Assembly: GCA_018136815.1 (NCBI GenBank) | Contig: CM030932.1 | Span: forward strand, 6,548,915 to 6,612,914 | DNA: 64,000 bases | Reading direction: 5' to 3' | Source of the DNA: Isochrysis galbana | Taxonomy: Eukaryota; Haptophyta; Isochrysidales; Isochrysidaceae | Part shown: piece after piece, positions 19,482 through 29,372 of the stretch | Layout: each line of letters opens with the position of its first letter | Numbering within the stretch: the first letter of the stretch is position 1 | The notes under the pieces: generated by a model | The model's input: the letters and a program-made list of their open reading frames with translations, nothing else | Database searches by the model: none | What the model was told of the DNA's origin: nothing | Translations under genes and position numbers: made by a program

Positions 19482-19641
19482 GTCAAACAGGGTTTTTTTA
19501 CTATTAGTAAGGGTTGGGCTGCATTTTTTGACCGTGGCGCGAGGCCCAATAAAAAACCTTCAGGGGGGGCCACCTGCCGCCACGAAAGTCTTCGCCAGGA
19601 AATGGTGCGATTCTCCCCCCCTCCCCCCCCCTCCGTCACGC
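19482..19641 (-). repeat. Interspersed repeat R2, copy 2 (inverted relative to copy 1)
   Basis: Complement of 14759-14912, including CTATTAGTAAGGGTTGGGCT and CGTGGCGCGAGGCCCAATAA. Differences are few, mainly in T- and C-run lengths. Confidence 0.8.
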
Positions 19642-19739
19642 GCGCTCACGCTCTACCCGTAAAGAATTGGCGGTCGCACCCGCGGGGGGATCGGTTCCTT
19701 TATATCTTAGCTACATTCGGCATTTGATTCCCGCCCGAT

Positions 19740-20245
19740 GCAGCGCCGTGTCGGGCTGCCGACAGTCCGACCACCCCCTGACCCTCTGGCATCATGGCCT
19801 GCGCAGCCCACCCAGCTCCTCACTGCGCGCGCACGCGGCTACCCTGGCTGCCGCAGACCCCGCCCTGACCATCCCGACCCGCCCCTCGCAGGATTTGCCC
19901 TCACTCGAACTCGGCATCGAGAACCAGGACCAGCTCACCGACGCGGCCGTCCACGCGTGGCTGACGAGCCTCCGCGTTGAGGCTGCCCTCGCGGCCCTCC
20001 TCTCTCTGACAGTGCCAGATTCGGCGCTGATCGATGAGGCAAGGCCCGTGGGTCCCATCAACTTCGAACCAAAAGGCAGGCCCGCCTCCCCCCTCCCCCT
20101 CCCCCAACGCCAGACCCAAAGTAGCGCACATGGGTCGACCCCCCGAAACCGAACGAAAAGGAACGAGGGGGGGAGCGGAAAGGGGAGTGAGGGTGGGGCG
20201 AGGGCGATGTCGGGGACAGACCCCAGCGCGAGGGATAGTGGCTAG
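19740..20245 (+). CDS. Unknown ORF, possible exon
   Basis: The plus strand is open, with a protein-like centre (DLPSLELGIENQDQLTDAAV, HAWLTSLRVEAALAALLSL) followed by a Pro/Ser/Arg-rich tail. No start or splice site is certain and no family recognised. LINE copy 3 follows immediately. Confidence 0.22.
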
Positions 20246-20279
20246 CATAGTAGTAGGCATCTTCAAGAATATTTTTTTT

Positions 20280-20583
20280 CCAGCGATGGAGCGCGCGCCG
20301 ACCGCTCCCACTTCCCAGCCCCCCGCCGCCACGACGCCCCAACGGGGCCGCCCCAAGCCGCCGGAGCCCAAGCGCTCGCAGGCCTCAGCATCACCCGACA
20401 CCGACGTCGATATGGCCCTCCCGCCCTCACCGCCTCAGCAGCACCACAAGCAGGGAATAGGCAGGGCATTGTCCCCTGCAGACCAACAGGGCCAGAGTCT
20501 AGCTCAGCCGCCTGCCTCTCTCGGCATGCCACCACAACAAGGACTCCCCATGGTGGGTGGCAGCTCTGCTGCCACCCCCATGG
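20280..20583 (+). mobile_element. LINE family A, 5' fragment, copy 3
   Basis: ORF1 starts at 20286 (MERAPTAPTSQPPAATTP) and continues to GLPMVGGSSAATPM, then breaks at 20583. The 5' hairpin is missing here; a T-run and CCAGCG precede the start codon instead. The hAT element is inserted 26 bases downstream of the break. Confidence 0.7.
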
Positions 20584-20616
20584 TTCGGACGCAAAACTCT
20601 TACCAGGCCCTAGTAT

Positions 20617-23600
20617 TAAGGCTGTGAATATGTTTACTTGTTACCATGTTAATAAGCTACCAAGTTGGCTTCCCAACTAACACCCGCAATGCTGTTAGCA
20701 CAAATCAACTAATACTATCTAACAAGATAGCCGAAGTCGTCTACCAATGTTAACACCCTATTAGTCCCCTTCGCCTTCGCGGCCCCCCTGTCGCAGTGCG
20801 GAACGAACGCACGAACGAACGCGGACACAGACACAAGAGCACGCGCGGGGGAGCACATAGGACACAAGATGAGAGATTCAAAATTCAAAGCGCGTTGGCT
20901 GCTGCCAAGAGGCTATGCTCCAATGTGGAGTCTGACTGAGCAGCCTTGAGGTCATCGTGCATCTTTCCTGCACGACTGAACATGCGCTCGACGCCCGCCG
21001 AGGACGCCGGACAACCGAGGTACTGCCGCGCCATCTTGGCCAGCGTCGGCAGACCGGCAGGCGTTCCCGAGGCCGGATCCGCAAGGTTGCTGTGATCGCG
21101 GGCCTTCCACCACGCGAGCACGTCCAAGTCCATATTCTTTTCGGCGTGGAGCATGAAGTAGCGCTCAAGTTCGTCCGTGGTTGCAACGTCGCCATCATCC
21201 GGCTCGTCCAAAGGTTCGTCGGGGACGAGTGGCGTCGAGAAGAACGAGCTCGCTGCCTGCCTCCCAGCCGCTGGCGTAAGCTTCTTGCTGGGCTTTTCAC
21301 GAGGGGCTGAACCGGTGCCGGCAGCAGGTGCAGCGCTGTTAGTCTTCCACTCGTTGCCCCACACGCGCCGCAGTAGGGAAATGGCATGCTCACGCTCGAA
21401 GTCCAAGTTCGTGCCCGGAGCAAGCCCAGGGAAGTTGTAGCCCTTGAAGCGCGGGTCAAGGAGCGTGCACATGTCCAATGTTTCCCGCTGGGCGATGGGG
21501 AGTTCGTCGATCCAGCGCCGCTTGAAATCTTCGTGAAGGAGTTGGCGAGCGTGGCGCACTTGGTGATCAATTTGTCCCACGCGGAGCCACTGCTGGCCGG
21601 TCTCCTTGTGAGGCAGACGCAGAGGCCCGTCTGCTGTGCCATCGATGAGGCGGTAGAGGTAAGGCAAAACAATCGAGATAGTGACGTAATTCGTGCCCTC
21701 GAGGTGCTTTGTCGCTTGTGCACACGGCGCGAGCACGGCCATGCTCTGCTCCAAGATCGTCCAATCCGCGTGCGTGAGGCGATTGTCCTTGTAAGCGTCA
21801 TTTTTCGCCGCCTCGGAACCGAACTTGACGTCGTACATCTGCACAGCCTCGCGTTGCTCGAGGAACCATTCGGCCATCATGTATGACGAGAACCATCGCG
21901 TCGCTACATCTTGGACGGGTTTCTTGATGGGGAGGCCAAGTTGCTTCTGAATCACCCCCAAGTCTTGGATGCCCGCGGTCGAGCGATGAAAATAGGCGAC
22001 GATACCCTTGGCGCGCGCGAACGTCTGCTTAACTCCATTGGCCCCGGTGAAGCACTTGACGGAGAGCTCTATGGTGTGGTCGGCGCAGAATCCGCCGTCG
22101 AATCCCGTCCAACCCTTGACCATGTTCGAGGCGTTGTCTGACACCTTTCCGTGGAGAGCCTCGTACACAGTGCCCCCTTCACGCCACTTGATGCCCTGGC
22201 GCTGCAAAGCCTCAACGGTCACATCGTCGATGGCCTTGCCCGTGTGCCGAGTCGTACCGAACGGTGTGGCGGCCACCAGCCACTCGTCGAGCACCCAGTT
22301 GGAGTTGATGCCGTACATGCAAATGCCCATGAGGGAGCAGCCCTTGTGCGACCAGATGTCTCCGGCCATAGATGGTTTGACGCCGTCCATCACCATGTTG
22401 CTAAACCAAACTTGGACGCGCACTTGACCACTTGCCGAGAGCTTGAGGATGTTGTCAGCCACGTTGCGACGGTTTGGTGGCTTCCATGCGTCGCGCGTCA
22501 AGATGGAGATCATGTTGCGGAACGGCTCGTCCGTCTCGGGCAACGACACTGGCCTCGCCGACTTGACGAGCCAGCGAGCGCACGCCAAATCGCACTCAGC
22601 CTTGCGGGCGTCAGAGAACGCAGCCGCCTTAAGGGTGCGTTGGAACGAGTCGCCAATGCTCACGCCGGGGTCGGACACCTCGACGTTGAGGCAGCCCTTC
22701 AGCTCCTGGTAGGCGTTCTTGTGCTTGCCGGCGTGATGATTCCACAAGCTCGTCGGACCTGTCGATGCGTTGAGGACCGTGCCGCAGATCTTGGCCTTCT
22801 CACCTTGGCCTACCAGCTCTTGGCAAACGTAGTGCTTCGGCTTGGCGTTCGTGGACACGTCGGGCTTGTACCTCATCCATATGGCTGCCTTCTTCTTCCC
22901 TTCGAGTCCGGTGGCGGACTTGGAAATGGTTCCCTTCAACAGACTCTTTGAATCCGCACCGCCCGCATTGGCGGGGTGCAGCAGAGAGGCCCAGGTTGTT
23001 CGTGCCGAGCTGTCGGCCTCCTCATTGTCCAACGCCTTGTTCGTGTCCGCCTGCTTCTTCTTCCTCGCCCGCAGGTTCTCCGCGAAGTCCAGCATCTCCT
23101 TCCGCTGCTTGGCCTCGAACGCTGCCACGTCTTGCTCGATGCCGGCCAGGTTGGACAAGGGCTCCCAGGTGTCGTGCTTTTCGTCCGCGTAGCCCTTCCA
23201 TGCGATCAGGTACACGGGGTGGCCGTTCTCCAGTTTGCGCGCCTTGATGCGGTCCACCTCGAACAACTCCTCGTCGGCGCTGCTCCCCTGACTCTTGCGC
23301 TTCCCCATGTTGCTACTGCTTGTCGGGTTGCCGACGAAAAACCGAAAAATCAATGCTGGACTTGTGTCAGTAGTCTAGCGATACAAAAGTAGAAATTGAT
23401 AAAAGCTGTTATTTTGTATATGACTTCTATTTCTATATTGTCTTCTACTATACTAACGCCGCAGCTCATGCCGCGGCTCTTCTTTCGTTTTCTCCTCAGT
23501 AGTACCAACCAAGCAACAAGCAAGGGTACCTCAAGGGTCAAGCAAGCAAGGGCAAGGGCCCCTTAGCCCTTATTATAATACATACATATACCTGTACTGT

Positions 23601-23760
23601 TAACATGTTAACAAGCAAATACCGTTAATACCCCTCCTCAAAAGCACTAATACTATCTAATATGTTGGCGGCATGCTGCTAATACTATCTAATATGTTGG
23701 CTCTCGAGCACTAATAGGTTCAAACATGTTGGCTCCGATTGCAACCTATTCACAACCTTA
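20617..23760 (-). mobile_element. Complete hAT transposon with 8-bp target duplication
   Basis: Terminal inverted repeats are TAAGGCTGTGAATATGTT at 20617 and the complement of TAAGGTTGTGAATAGGTT ending at 23760, 16 of 18 matching. CCTAGTAT flanks both ends exactly (20609-20616 and 23761-23768). Subterminal repeats of CTAATACTATCTAA and ATGTTGGC occur at both ends (near 20705 and three times at 23640-23740). The element is 3,144 bp with a single intronless transposase gene. Perfect flanks and an unbroken ORF suggest recent movement. Confidence 0.93.
20885..23308 (-). CDS. hAT transposase with N-terminal chromodomain and BED finger
   Basis: DNA transposase of the hAT (RNase H-like DDE) superfamily, acting in the nucleus. 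The frame is open from 23353, but Met at 23308 (MGKRKSQG), directly before the chromodomain, is the likelier start; residue numbers below count from 23353. Chromodomain about residues 28-75 (FEVDRIKARKLENGHPVYLI, then AWKGY and DTWEPLSNL), which would bind methylated histone tails. BED-type finger about 157-212 with Cys177, Cys190, His206 and His211 in the expected spacing. DDE core with Asp332 (SMAGDIWS) and Asp406 (SDNASNM), plus the hAT C-x2-H block CADHTIEL. C-terminal hAT dimerisation domain (LDVLAWWKAR through SSAGVERMFSRAG). No stop or frameshift, no introns. Chromodomains are common in gypsy integrases; I do not know of one as a regular part of hAT transposases. Confidence 0.92.
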   Translation of the reverse strand: MGKRKSQGSSADEELFEVDRIKARKLENGHPVYLIAWKGYADEKHDTWEPLSNLAGIEQDVAAFEAKQRKEMLDFAENLRARKKKQADTNKALDNEEADSSARTTWASLLHPANAGGADSKSLLKGTISKSATGLEGKKKAAIWMRYKPDVSTNAKPKHYVCQELVGQGEKAKICGTVLNASTGPTSLWNHHAGKHKNAYQELKGCLNVEVSDPGVSIGDSFQRTLKAAAFSDARKAECDLACARWLVKSARPVSLPETDEPFRNMISILTRDAWKPPNRRNVADNILKLSASGQVRVQVWFSNMVMDGVKPSMAGDIWSHKGCSLMGICMYGINSNWVLDEWLVAATPFGTTRHTGKAIDDVTVEALQRQGIKWREGGTVYEALHGKVSDNASNMVKGWTGFDGGFCADHTIELSVKCFTGANGVKQTFARAKGIVAYFHRSTAGIQDLGVIQKQLGLPIKKPVQDVATRWFSSYMMAEWFLEQREAVQMYDVKFGSEAAKNDAYKDNRLTHADWTILEQSMAVLAPCAQATKHLEGTNYVTISIVLPYLYRLIDGTADGPLRLPHKETGQQWLRVGQIDHQVRHARQLLHEDFKRRWIDELPIAQRETLDMCTLLDPRFKGYNFPGLAPGTNLDFEREHAISLLRRVWGNEWKTNSAAPAAGTGSAPREKPSKKLTPAAGRQAASSFFSTPLVPDEPLDEPDDGDVATTDELERYFMLHAEKNMDLDVLAWWKARDHSNLADPASGTPAGLPTLAKMARQYLGCPASSAGVERMFSRAGKMHDDLKAAQSDSTLEHSLLAAANAL

Positions 23761-23768
23761 CCTAGTAT

Positions 23769-24290
23769 CATATGACGGTATGACAGAGCAACCGGGGCTA
23801 CGAGGCGCGTCGAATCTCCCCGGACGGCACCGGGCTGCGAGGTTGCTACCAGGCGCAACAGCGTTGCAAAGTCGGGCAACTCGAGCAAGGACAAGGAAGC
23901 CCCCATTGCTGCAATGGGGAAAATCTCTTCCCCCTGGGGAACGATTGCCAGCGCCTCCTCACTGTTTCACCTTGGGAGACGGGCTCGCAGAGGGCGCAGG
24001 CGAAAACTCAAAGATTCCCCCCCCGCGCGGAGGACACGCCGACCGGACCTCCGGAGGGGGAACAGGAATTCCCCCGGGCAGGGGCGCTTCGTTCTTCGTT
24101 GCCAATTGCCAATGAGGCACGGTCCCTCTGCACTAGGGTTATACTACCACAACAAGAAAACACTGACGCGAGAGGGCGGCGGCCTGCCGTAGCTTGCGGG
24201 CGGGGAGCGTCCGGCGGCGGGACGGAGATGGCGAGCCGCGCGCAGGGCTGCGCTGGTGACGGCGCGCGGCGCACGGGCGGGGCGAACGAC
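23769..24290. other. No gene seen
   Basis: GC-rich sequence between the hAT element and a GGC-repeat tract. Short frames only. Confidence 0.35.
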
Positions 24291-25455
24291 GAGTGAAGTG
24301 GCAGACGGAGAGGGATGTGGGCTGCAGTGGCGGTAGTGAGGGTAGGGGCAGTGGTAGCAGTGCGGATGGCGGCGAGAGCGGCGGAGGCAAGGTTGGTTGC
24401 AGAATTGGTGACGTGGGCGATAGAGGCGACGATGGTATCGAGGGCGCTGGCGTCGAGGGCGTTGACATTTAGATAGAGGGCGGCGAGGCAGAGGTGGCCA
24501 AGGCGGTGTCATAGCCGGCGGCAATAGGGAAGGTGGCGTCGGTGACGGCGGTGTGAACGGCGGCGACGAGGGCGGTGGAGGGGAAGGGGGCGGTGGCAAG
24601 GGCGATCGAGAATGAGGAGGCAGAGGTGAGAGCGGCGGAGCTCAGGTCGGAGCTGAGGGCGGGGGCGGCGATGTTGGCGGGGACAAGGGCGGGGGCGGCG
24701 AGGGCCGTGGCGATGAAGGCGGCGGCGGTGAGGGGGGCGGGGTGAAGAGTGGAGCCGAGCAAGGAGGTGATGATGGGTCCGGTGATGATGGTGGTTGCCG
24801 CAAGGGCGGCGACGACGACGGTGGCGGTGGCGACAGCAGTTGCAGTGGCGGTGCGGGCGGCAGTGAGGGCGTATGCGGCGGTAGGGGCGGCAAAGCCGGC
24901 TTTGGTGGCGGTGGCGGAAATGAGGGCAGCGGGAGCGAAGGCATAGGCGAGGGTAGCGGAGCCGAGGGTGAAGCCGAGGGCAGAGGCAACGATGGAAGCA
25001 GGGATAGGGGCCATGGCGGCGAGGGCAACGGCAGTGATGACGGCGGCAGTGATGGTAGCGGCGATAGTAACGGCAGTGGCTGCGGCTGGGGGCGCCGGAG
25101 TCGATGGCGGCCAAGCTGGCGGCGGCGGCAACAAATGTGGAGTGTTCGACGACGGCGACGGCGGCCTTGAAGGTGAAGAGTAGGGAGGCAGCAGTGATCG
25201 CGGTGGCGGAGAGGGCATTGGCAGCGACAGTTTTGTCAGCGACGGGGGGTAGGCAGAGTGTGCGCCAGCGAGAGATGGGATGGAAGATGTGTTGACAGGG
25301 GTGGTTGCAAGGGTGATGGTTGTGGCAGTGGTGGTGACGATGGCGACGGCGGCGACGGCGGCAGTGGTGATTGCGGCGGCAATGGCAGCGGAGGCGGGTC
25401 GTGCTCCGGCGGTGGTAGCCGTGGGACCTTGCAAAATGCTGATGGTCAATCACTG
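24291..25455 (-). repeat. GCN/GGC trinucleotide-rich tract
   Basis: More than 1.1 kb of degenerate GGC/GTG/GCG triplets. Frames on both strands are open because of the triplet periodicity and encode Ala/Thr/Val or Gly/Asp runs. The section near 25105-25185 repeats 10215-10305. I do not call a gene, although an Ala-rich protein cannot be excluded. Confidence 0.6.
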
Positions 25456-25606
25456 TTTCGCAGTGGAGTCTCAGCGTTCATGTTGATGATGTGTGCAGGC
25501 CGATCAAATCCACCACTCGGCTCCCCCCCGCCGCCCACACACTTGCTTTCCACCCCCGACCCTGACCCTTCCTGCTGAATATCACCCAACAACCCAGCAC
25601 TTGCAC

Positions 25607-25990
25607 CTTGTCAATCTCAACGTCAAAGAGCTGGTTGAGCCCTGCGATGTAGATGTTGATGAGCAGCGAGGGCAAGGTAGCATACGATACAAGCGGCATC
25701 AGCACAGAAAGGAGCGTGGCAGCCGGGACGCTGGAAGGCGCGGCGAAGAGTGAGAGAGCAGGAATGCACATGGCCGAGCCTATTAGAGTGTGTGGGCGCG
25801 AGAAGCGCCAGAGAAGCTCAAGGGGACGGAGCGGGCCGCCGTTGGCTTTGGTTGCGGTCACGGACAAAGCCCCATGTGGCTGCTCGAGCTTGTCGACGAT
25901 GCGCTCGGCGCATGCTTGCGGCGAGAGGAGACGGTTGGACGGGAGCGCGCGGGGCGACAGCCGCGACGAGGGGGCGGCCCGCGCCAGTGT
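25607..25990 (-). pseudogene. Homogentisate prenyltransferase exon (VTE2/HST-like), isolated
   Basis: The minus strand encodes LELLWRFSRPHTLIGSAMC, a hydrophobic stretch, and then INIYIAGLNQLFDVEIDK, ending at a donor (AAG/GTGCAAGT) at 25607. WRFSRPHT-x-IG and the NxxxDxxxD motif (here NQLFDVEID) identify a UbiA-family homogentisate phytyl- or solanesyl-transferase of the plastid tocopherol/plastoquinone pathway. Upstream codons are Ser/Arg/Ala-rich like a transit peptide, but no in-frame ATG is seen. The next exon, which should carry the second Asp motif, is not found downstream, where a 1.1-kb triplet repeat lies. So it is an exon fragment or a gene disrupted by repeat expansion. Confidence 0.62.
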
Positions 25991-26029
25991 GGGGATGAAT
26001 AGACAATGTGGGGGATTTTGTGGGGTTGG

Positions 26030-26165
26030 CCCTCCGATGGCCCCAGCCGGCATCCGCCCCCCAGCAGAGGCCAGATTCGCCCCTCCGATGGGTCCAGCGA
26101 GCATCCGCCCGCCGGAGATGTGCCCAGCCGGCATCCGCCCGCCGGTGGAGTCCAGATCCGGCAAA
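26030..26165 (+). repeat. GGCATCCGCCCGCCGG tandem repeat
   Basis: Three to four imperfect units of about 35-40 bp, each with a CCGGCATCCGCC or CGAGCATCCGCC core. Confidence 0.6.
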
Positions 26166-26285
26166 AAAAATTTTTCGGCCAGGGCCGTTCGGCGTCGGGG
26201 TTCGAACCGCAGACTTTTCGGGGTCGGTCCGTCCCGTGGCAGGCCCCTGTCGGGGCAGGCCACGAGGCCCATGTGGATCATCCTG

Positions 26286-26605
26286 CTAATCCTTCCGGCA
26301 GGCCCTATAGCTTCGCCTTTTTGGCGAGGCCGCCCGCGTGCCGGCCGCTGTCTCCGTGGCTTTCTCGTGTAGCCCTATCCAATGTAGGGATCTTTGGAGG
26401 CTTTTGTAGTCCCGGGCTATCAGTGCCGTATCGTCCGCGAATTGACTTATATTTAGGCTGTAGCCGTTTAAGTCCACGCCGTTGATGTCCTCATCTCCGT
26501 TGATGGCGCGAGTAAGCGCCTCCGTAGCGAGGAGGAAGGTGAGTGGGGAGAGCGGGCATCCTTGCGGCATGCCACTTCCCACGGTGAAGGGGTAGCTCCG
26601 TCCGC
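26286..26605 (-). pseudogene. LINE reverse transcriptase fragment (catalytic motifs)
   Basis: Translates to GSGMPQGCPLSPLTFLL and then ISQFADDTALIAR. These are RT motif 4 (GxPQGxPLSP) and the catalytic FADD block of non-LTR retrotransposons. It is interrupted at 26606 by an assembly gap and loses similarity after about 26330. Sequence on the other side of the gap does not look like RT. Confidence 0.85.
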
Positions 26606-26705
26606 NNNNNNNNNNNNNNNNNNNNNNNNNNNNNNNNNNNNNNNNNNNNNNNNNNNNNNNNNNNNNNNNNNNNNNNNNNNNNNNNNNNNNNNNNNNNNNN
26701 NNNNN
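26606..26705. other. Assembly gap (100 N)
   Basis: Exactly 100 N, the usual placeholder for a gap of unknown length. Confidence 0.99.
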
Positions 26706-27128
26706 CTCATCCTCTTTGCTGCTGCCAGAAGCCGCATGTTGCTTAGAAATGACCATAGCCTCCTCCATCTCCTGTACTTGCTTAAGCGCCTGAAGCTTCC
26801 TTTGTGCCGCAGCCTCGCGCGCTTCCTGTATAGCCTCAGTGCTGACATTCGAACGGCAGCCTGTCGCTTCCGTGGCTGCTCGCGAGCCAGATGCGGGGGG
26901 AGCGCCTGCGTACGGACATGCCGCATGACTTGGCAACAGCCCGACCTCGCCCTTTATCACGCGGGCCGGAGCACCCATGGGCTCCGAGGGCAGATCACTC
27001 TCCCTTTGGATCTGGTGAGCCGCCCACATCTCCTCGCACTCCACAACCTTGTTGTGTGCCATCACCTGGCGGAGGACGCGGCCGACGGCCGCGCGGTCGA
27101 CGCTCGGCTTTGGCGTCACGGCGCCCAT
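26706..27128 (-). CDS. Unknown protein, N-terminal part, cut by the gap
   Basis: From an ATG at about 27128 the minus strand reads MGAVTPKPSVDRAAVGRVL, RQVMAHNKVVECEEMWAA and, before the gap, EAREAAAQRKLQALKQVQEM, a likely coiled coil. Composition is balanced and there is no simple repeat, so this looks like a host exon. No family recognised. Joining it to the RT fragment across the gap is not justified. Confidence 0.35.
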
Positions 27129-27242
27129 ATCTGACTCCTCCACAGAGCTCGTCCATAGCCCTGTGTACCGAACTCGCCCACCCAACGACATGCCCTTCCC
27201 CTCTCCCTCCCCACCCCGCACAGGTAAGCCGGCCGAGTACAA

Positions 27243-27460
27243 GTAAAAATACGTCGAACACTCTTTTTAAATCTTAACCCTGGCCTCCCCTGCTCCCCTG
27301 CTCCCCTGGCCTGAGTGAAGGTCCCAAAGGTCCACTGCCCGCTGCCCGCAGCCCGCAGCCCTCCAACAGCCCCACGACCCCGCCCCGCCCCCCCTCGCCC
27401 CACAAAAAAAATGGCGTCGATGAGCCAGTTATTTGTTCTAGAGATAGAGACGAGACCTCT
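27243..27460. other. No gene seen
   Basis: Contains CTCCCCTG tandem words near 27285-27310 and Pro/Ala-rich frames only. Confidence 0.3.
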
Positions 27461-27463
27461 ATC

Positions 27464-27735
27464 ATCTATCCACTATCCACTATCCACTATATCCAGCACA
27501 ACTAAGACTGTGATACTGTGGTGAATATATTAGCCTAATATCTAGATAATAGGCAATATTGAGGCTACTAGGATTATCATCATAGATAGTAATAGCTCTT
27601 AAGCACTATTACTATCTATGATATTAGTTGAGGGCGCTCAAATATATTAATACCATGGACCATGGACCATGGATAGTGGATAGTGGATAGTAGATAATGG
27701 ATAATGGATAATGGATAATGGATAATTGATAATGG
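27464..27735. repeat. AT-rich block: inverted TATCCACTA arrays and a 15-bp-stem hairpin
   Basis: CTATCCACTATCCACTATCC at 27473-27492 is answered by the inverted GGATAGTGGATAGTGGATAG at about 27670-27695, which continues as about six GGATAATG units to 27735. Between them CATAGATAGTAATAG (27581-27595) and CTATTACTATCTATG (27606-27620) form a perfect 15-bp stem around a 10-base loop. The hairpin words resemble the ACTATCTAATATG subterminal repeats of the hAT element at 20.6-23.8 kb. Confidence 0.75.
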
Positions 27736-28148
27736 CGGCGTCGAATCCTGCTTGCCATCGGACCAATAAGTATTGCGGCTCCTTTTGCCCCTTGGACTAG
27801 CCCTAGCCGCTTGAACACAATATGGTCCACCTCATGGAGGATGGAGGAGATCCTCGGCACCACGCTTCTTGCTCGGCATCGGGTTATCGGGTTGTACTCA
27901 GTGCTGCCGTCGGCTGTCGAGTTGTCGGGCCAAGGGCCAAGGGGGGGGGGGGGGGGGGACGGGGAAAAAGTCGGTGGAGATGGAGATGGAGAAGAGTGGT
28001 CTCTTTTATAAATATTGAACGGCCCAAGTGTAGAGTGTAGGCGGGAAGAGAGGAAAGGGAGGAGGAGGAGCACAAGAGAATAAAATAAGAAAGAAGAAGT
28101 AAGAAGGAATAAGAAATAAGAGTAAAGAAATATAGAGTGTGGAACGTG
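27736..28148. other. No gene seen
   Basis: Contains a G18-type homopolymer run near 27940-27958 and A/G-rich sequence near 28040-28130. Confidence 0.35.
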
Positions 28149-28900
28149 GAACGCGCCAAATATATTTTTAAACCTTTTAATTAATAGTCTCACCGCACAC
28201 GCGGCCGTGGACCCTCTACTTTCTACTGCACGTAGGAAAACTTTCTACACCCCCACTCCCCCGGCCCTTCTCCCCCCGCCATAAGGCGACTCCCCCCGTG
28301 CACTACTAGGGGGATAGGGGTGAAGGGCTTAGATATGGTCCGGTGGCCCGCGCCTCCCCCCGGTGATCATTCCCCCCCTTCCTCCTGTGTCTCCGAGTGG
28401 GCGGCGGCCTCAGCCCCGACTTATCCTGTAAACAGGTGCGGAACTTACCTATTTTTCGGTGAGCGGAGCTCTCGCTCCGCCCACCCCCTTCTCCGCGCTC
28501 TCTCTCCCCTCTCCTGCGGCTCGCGCGATGGCGCGCCTGCGGCAGGCCTGCAGCTGTGCCCCTGGCGACCCCTGGAGGCTCCTGGAGGCCAGCTCTGGGG
28601 GCAGAGGAGGCTGGGACTGGGCCCTGGCCTCCCCTGCCTCTCCCTCGCTGGCGCTCCTGAGCCTCTGGGGCCCCCAATCTGCACCTGTCTGCCTGTCGGC
28701 CAGGGGGGGAGGGGGGGTTGGAGCGATGGGCTGGCCACGCCGGGCCAGGATGGGCGAACCAAGAGGGCGCAACTCGAGGTTCCCTTTTTTTGTCACGCCC
28801 CTCCCGGCTTTTTAGGTATATAATTTCTACTGACCCCTAACTTCGCCACCCCTAACTCGGGGGTTGACCGCGCGCAAACAAACATAAACACGGGGACCCA

Positions 28901-29218
28901 TCAAGCGGAAGACGTCTTGTGTTTCGTTTGTGCCTCCCGTTTCAATATCGCCTCCGCATCGAAGGTCAGTTTCATTTTCTCCGTCTTGTAAAAGCGAAAA
29001 TACTTTGTCTTCCATAGTACCAAAAGGAGAAGAATAAACAGCGCGAAGACCACCCCGACCGCGATCCAGATCCTCGTGGGGCCATCCCTCGACGCGATGA
29101 CTGCTGCGTATGAAGCACTAACGAGAAACCAGAAGGTGATGCCACCCAAGAGACTCATCAAGGGGACGACGTCGTAGGGACCATCGTCGAATAAGCTATG
29201 ACGGGCGTAGACCCACAT
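28901..29218 (-). CDS. Small two-pass membrane protein (105 aa)
   Basis: Starts at ATG 29218 (MWVYARHSLFDDGPYDVVPL). Two hydrophobic segments, about residues 21-42 (LLGGITFWFLVSASYAAVIA) and 50-69 (WIAVGVVFALFILLLLVLW), are followed by a basic tail, KTKYFRFYKTEKMKLTFDAE. It aligns by eye with the plus-strand protein at 29373: M-x-VY at the start, similar segment spacing, WK-x-K after the second segment, and KT-x-KM-x-LT in the tail. The two genes diverge from a shared region of about 155 bp. No function is known to me. The family may be cargo of the TIR element around it. Confidence 0.55.
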   Translation of the reverse strand: MWVYARHSLFDDGPYDVVPLMSLLGGITFWFLVSASYAAVIASRDGPTRIWIAVGVVFALFILLLLVLWKTKYFRFYKTEKMKLTFDAEAILKREAQTKHKTSSA

Positions 29219-29372
29219 CTTACAGTATGCAAAGTAATTTTTTTTTGAGATTGTGTCATTGACGGGGGCGCCCTCGCCTCCCTCCTAGTTTGCGCCTCAA
29301 CTTGGCCCCTAACTAGGACACGCTTCCCCGAGCGTGAATAACTTTTTTCTTGCATAACAACAAGGGAACGTC

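Noticed and set aside
24469-25449. A 326-codon Ala/Thr-rich protein
   Set aside because: The frame follows a degenerate triplet repeat. The opposite strand and other frames are equally open, and there is no domain.
26190-26235. A tRNA gene suggested by GGGGTTCGAACCGC
   Set aside because: Only a T-loop/B-box word fits. The T stem does not pair, and there is no A box at the right distance.
26286-27242. A 318-codon protein joining the LINE RT to the exon across the 26606-26705 gap
   Set aside because: Frame continuity over 100 N is meaningless, and the two sides have different character.
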